This document shows, one piece after another, positions 6,217 through 8,334 of a stretch of 8,334 nucleotides of DNA. Made by a program: the position numbers and the translations under genes. Every line of letters starts with the position of its first letter. Positions within the stretch are counted from its first letter, which is position 1. The DNA comes from an uncultured Porphyromonadaceae bacterium (GTDB lineage Bacteria; Bacteroidota; Bacteroidia; Bacteroidales; Muribaculaceae), in assembly GCA_947175715.1 (NCBI GenBank), contig CAMWOD010000031.1:1-8334 (forward strand), given 5' to 3'. Below the pieces are notes generated by a model. That model ran no database searches. It saw only the letters and a program-made list of their open reading frames with translations, and had not been told where the DNA came from.

Positions 6217-6259
6217 CGGAATTAATATACCTCATTATCAATTTTTAAAACCCGAAACC

Positions 6260-8334
6260 ATGAAACTCCGGGCATTTTCTCTCTTATTGCTGATGGCTAC
6301 CCTCGCCACCTCAGCAGGTATCATCAACAAGACCTACAACTTCTCCCCCTCCCAGGTCGAGGTCTCCACAATCAACACAAGTAACGGAACCAAAAGCATG
6401 GTCAATTACGATGGCCTTGACAACTACACCGGCATCGGCATGCCAAGTGTGCCCGTAAAGTCAGTGTTGTTCAAAGTTCCTGACAATGCTGTCAACATTT
6501 CCGTGACAGCTCAAGCATCGGGCGGAGTCTCAATCAGCCTGACCGACTCAGTTTACTGCACAGAAGCAGTGACCACATCAGCACCAAACTTAGGTAGCGC
6601 AGCTATTCAAAGCAATACGCACTTTCCATCGTCTCAGGCGGAACTTACCAATATCGGGTATGTAGGTGGTGACCGCAAAGTCGTAGCGGTGAACATATAT
6701 CCAGTCTCAGTGAGTCAAGACCAAAAGTCACTTACTGCTTATAGTAAAGTAACTGTGAAAATCACATATTCACTGGGCAACGACACTGACTTGACGGCCA
6801 TAACTCCAACCAATCCTTCTATACGCAATGAGACAGCAGTGTATCTAAAATCAGTTGTGGAAAATCCGATACTTGTTGACGCATCTCCAATCGACGCTGT
6901 TAAGCCACTCTCTTCCGACATGAACGAGTACGACTACATCATCATCACCCCGCGGGAGTACGCCAAGCATTTTGAAAGGCTTGCGGCTATGCGTCGCACA
7001 CAAGGCTATGGAGCGATGATATTTGCTTTGGAGGAAGTGCTAAATTTTCAATCAACCTATCACCCCTACACTGAGATTGATGATGATGCCGGGAGACTCA
7101 GATATTTCTTAAAATACGCTTATCAATGTTGGGGCACACGAAATGTCTTACTTGCAGGAAGATATCCTGAGATGCCTATTAGGTTCGCATGGCTGGAGGA
7201 TGACAACCCACCGCCCTATAATGTGCTTAACCCAATTGAATTTCGTATACCGTCCGATCTTTATTTTAAAGATCTCAACTCAAACTGGTATCGCGGGGAA
7301 AAAGATGATACATACTACACTAACAAATATACATCAGATGTTTTCACCGAAATTAATGTTGGAAGACTCAATATAGGCCAAAATCCAGAGCAGGAAATAA
7401 CAAATTACATTGACAAAGTAAAAACCTACGAGTTTGTCAATCCTAAAAAAAATGGTGAGTATCTTGGTAAAGCCGTTATGACTATGTCACAATATGATGA
7501 TGGAGAAGGCTTCAGCGATGTTTATTATCAAAATAAAAAGAAATGGCTTAATAGAATATATGGGTCAAGATTACATGATCTTAGCGTTAGGGACGAGAAT
7601 GCGCACCTCACGGGATCTACATTTATAAACTTCTTGAACACTAATCCTGTTGGATGTTTGGCATTATTCGGGCATGGTAATCCAGGGGCAATTTCGTTGG
7701 ATAAAGATCATCATGGCATCGTTGGCATGGATGAATATGAATACTGGCTTCATCCAGAAACTGGCAATGGTTTGGATAATCTGACAACAATTCATTATCC
7801 GTCATGGATGTTTTCAGTTGGATGCTTTATTATGCCTCATGACTATGAACATATTGATGGTTCGGGAACAATTCCAACACCATACCACTTTGCCGATGCA
7901 TACACCATAGCAAATCCGACCGGTGGAATCGCATTACTCGGTAATACGCGCTCAACTTGGGTGCCTGATGGTAATCTTTGGACATACCACTTGTTAAATT
8001 CTATCGAAGATAAATTAGCTGTAGAAGTTGAGATTCGTGCTGGAGAACTCTTAAAAGCCTCATTATATAACCCAACGAATCCAGCCTCACGTAGGGAATA
8101 TTACGTCAAAAGCCTAGTTGGGGATCCACTATGCAGGCTTTTTGTAAAGCAACCGCAGGTATTGCAAGCCTCAGAGAATACAGTTGATTACAACGGTGAG
8201 TATCGAACATATAATATTAATTATGATAATTCACGCTTGTATGTCGGATGCGCCCCTATAATTGACCCCACTTATGCATACCGTATCATCTATAAAGGCA
8301 CAGATTGTGACAGCATAATAAATTACAACAACAC
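6260..8334 (+). CDS. Secreted gingipain-like cysteine peptidase (family C25), 3'-truncated by the window edge
   Basis: The frame is open from ATG 6260 to the window end (691 full codons) and the stop lies outside. The product is a probable exported cysteine endopeptidase. A Sec signal peptide (MKLRAFSLLLLMATLATSA, likely cut after residue 19) is followed by a propeptide-like beta region (about 25-200) with YTGIGMPSVPVKSVLFKVPD, as in C25 propeptides. The catalytic region starts at YDYIIITPREYAKHF (224-238) and includes NVLLAGRYPEMPIR (295-308) and EINVGRLNI (364-372). The presumed dyad is His472 in LALFGHGNPGAISL and Cys522 in MFSVGCFIMPHDY. GGIALLGNTRSTW (555-567) matches the block that follows the Cys in gingipains. 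The His-Cys gap of 50 residues is longer than the 33 of RgpB/Kgp. After about 630 a new beta-type region begins. A type IX secretion C-terminal domain would be expected beyond the window but cannot be seen. PorU is less likely, given the Cys context. GC content falls strongly through the gene. Confidence 0.87.
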   Translation, partial: MKLRAFSLLLLMATLATSAGIINKTYNFSPSQVEVSTINTSNGTKSMVNYDGLDNYTGIGMPSVPVKSVLFKVPDNAVNISVTAQASGGVSISLTDSVYCTEAVTTSAPNLGSAAIQSNTHFPSSQAELTNIGYVGGDRKVVAVNIYPVSVSQDQKSLTAYSKVTVKITYSLGNDTDLTAITPTNPSIRNETAVYLKSVVENPILVDASPIDAVKPLSSDMNEYDYIIITPREYAKHFERLAAMRRTQGYGAMIFALEEVLNFQSTYHPYTEIDDDAGRLRYFLKYAYQCWGTRNVLLAGRYPEMPIRFAWLEDDNPPPYNVLNPIEFRIPSDLYFKDLNSNWYRGEKDDTYYTNKYTSDVFTEINVGRLNIGQNPEQEITNYIDKVKTYEFVNPKKNGEYLGKAVMTMSQYDDGEGFSDVYYQNKKKWLNRIYGSRLHDLSVRDENAHLTGSTFINFLNTNPVGCLALFGHGNPGAISLDKDHHGIVGMDEYEYWLHPETGNGLDNLTTIHYPSWMFSVGCFIMPHDYEHIDGSGTIPTPYHFADAYTIANPTGGIALLGNTRSTWVPDGNLWTYHLLNSIEDKLAVEVEIRAGELLKASLYNPTNPASRREYYVKSLVGDPLCRLFVKQPQVLQASENTVDYNGEYRTYNINYDNSRLYVGCAPIIDPTYAYRIIYKGTDCDSIINYNN

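Noticed and set aside
6087..6259. Possible small gene or RNA in the gap between secG and the peptidase
   Set aside because: The gap is accounted for by a terminator, an AT-rich promoter and a short leader. No start codon with a plausible product and no further strong hairpin were seen.
7143..7376. 77-codon + strand open frame inside the peptidase gene
   Set aside because: It lies in a different frame from a continuous C25 peptidase reading frame with conserved motifs on both sides.

Overview
The window looks like chromosomal DNA from a member of the Bacteroidales. The evidence is several promoters of the Bacteroidetes type (TTTG, 19-20 bp, TAnnTTTG), a Bacteroidetes-style LptE lipoprotein with its usual neighbours (a TPR protein and SecG), and a gingipain-like C25 peptidase. 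The fairly high GC of the core genes (58% in one 60-base line of the acyltransferase gene that I counted) would fit a gut lineage such as Muribaculaceae, but that placement is inference.

Layout. Positions 1-993 (+) hold the 3' part of a membrane acyltransferase-3 protein. A GT4-type glycosyltransferase (965-2035, -) converges on it with a 29-nt overlap at the stop codons. Together they look like the edge of a surface-glycan region. Positions 2036-2155 are a compact divergent promoter region with one good promoter on each strand. To the right, reading +, lies a tight five-gene cluster: a lysophospholipid-type acyltransferase (2156-3001), a sigma-54 activator without a sensor domain (2992-4227), lptE (4240-4773), a TPR-like hypothetical protein (4778-5620) and secG (5625-6026). 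These genes overlap by 10 nt or are separated by 4-12 nt, and a hairpin terminator at 6053-6087 closes the cluster. After a separate promoter (6186-6216), a secreted C25 cysteine peptidase starts at 6260 and runs off the right end, still open at 8334.

How it fits together. The operon joins membrane-lipid acylation, LPS insertion into the outer membrane (LptE), the Sec translocon (SecG) and an enhancer-binding protein, so it reads as an envelope-biogenesis unit with its own regulator. The peptidase is a separate, probably exported product that would pass through Sec.

I did not find a clearly new biological system. The observations most worth following up are a candidate internal promoter for secG in the end of the upstream gene, the sensor-less GSFTGA-type sigma-54 activator inside an envelope operon, and a sharp drop in GC within the peptidase gene. 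No RNA genes, insertion sequences, CRISPR arrays or attachment sites were seen.
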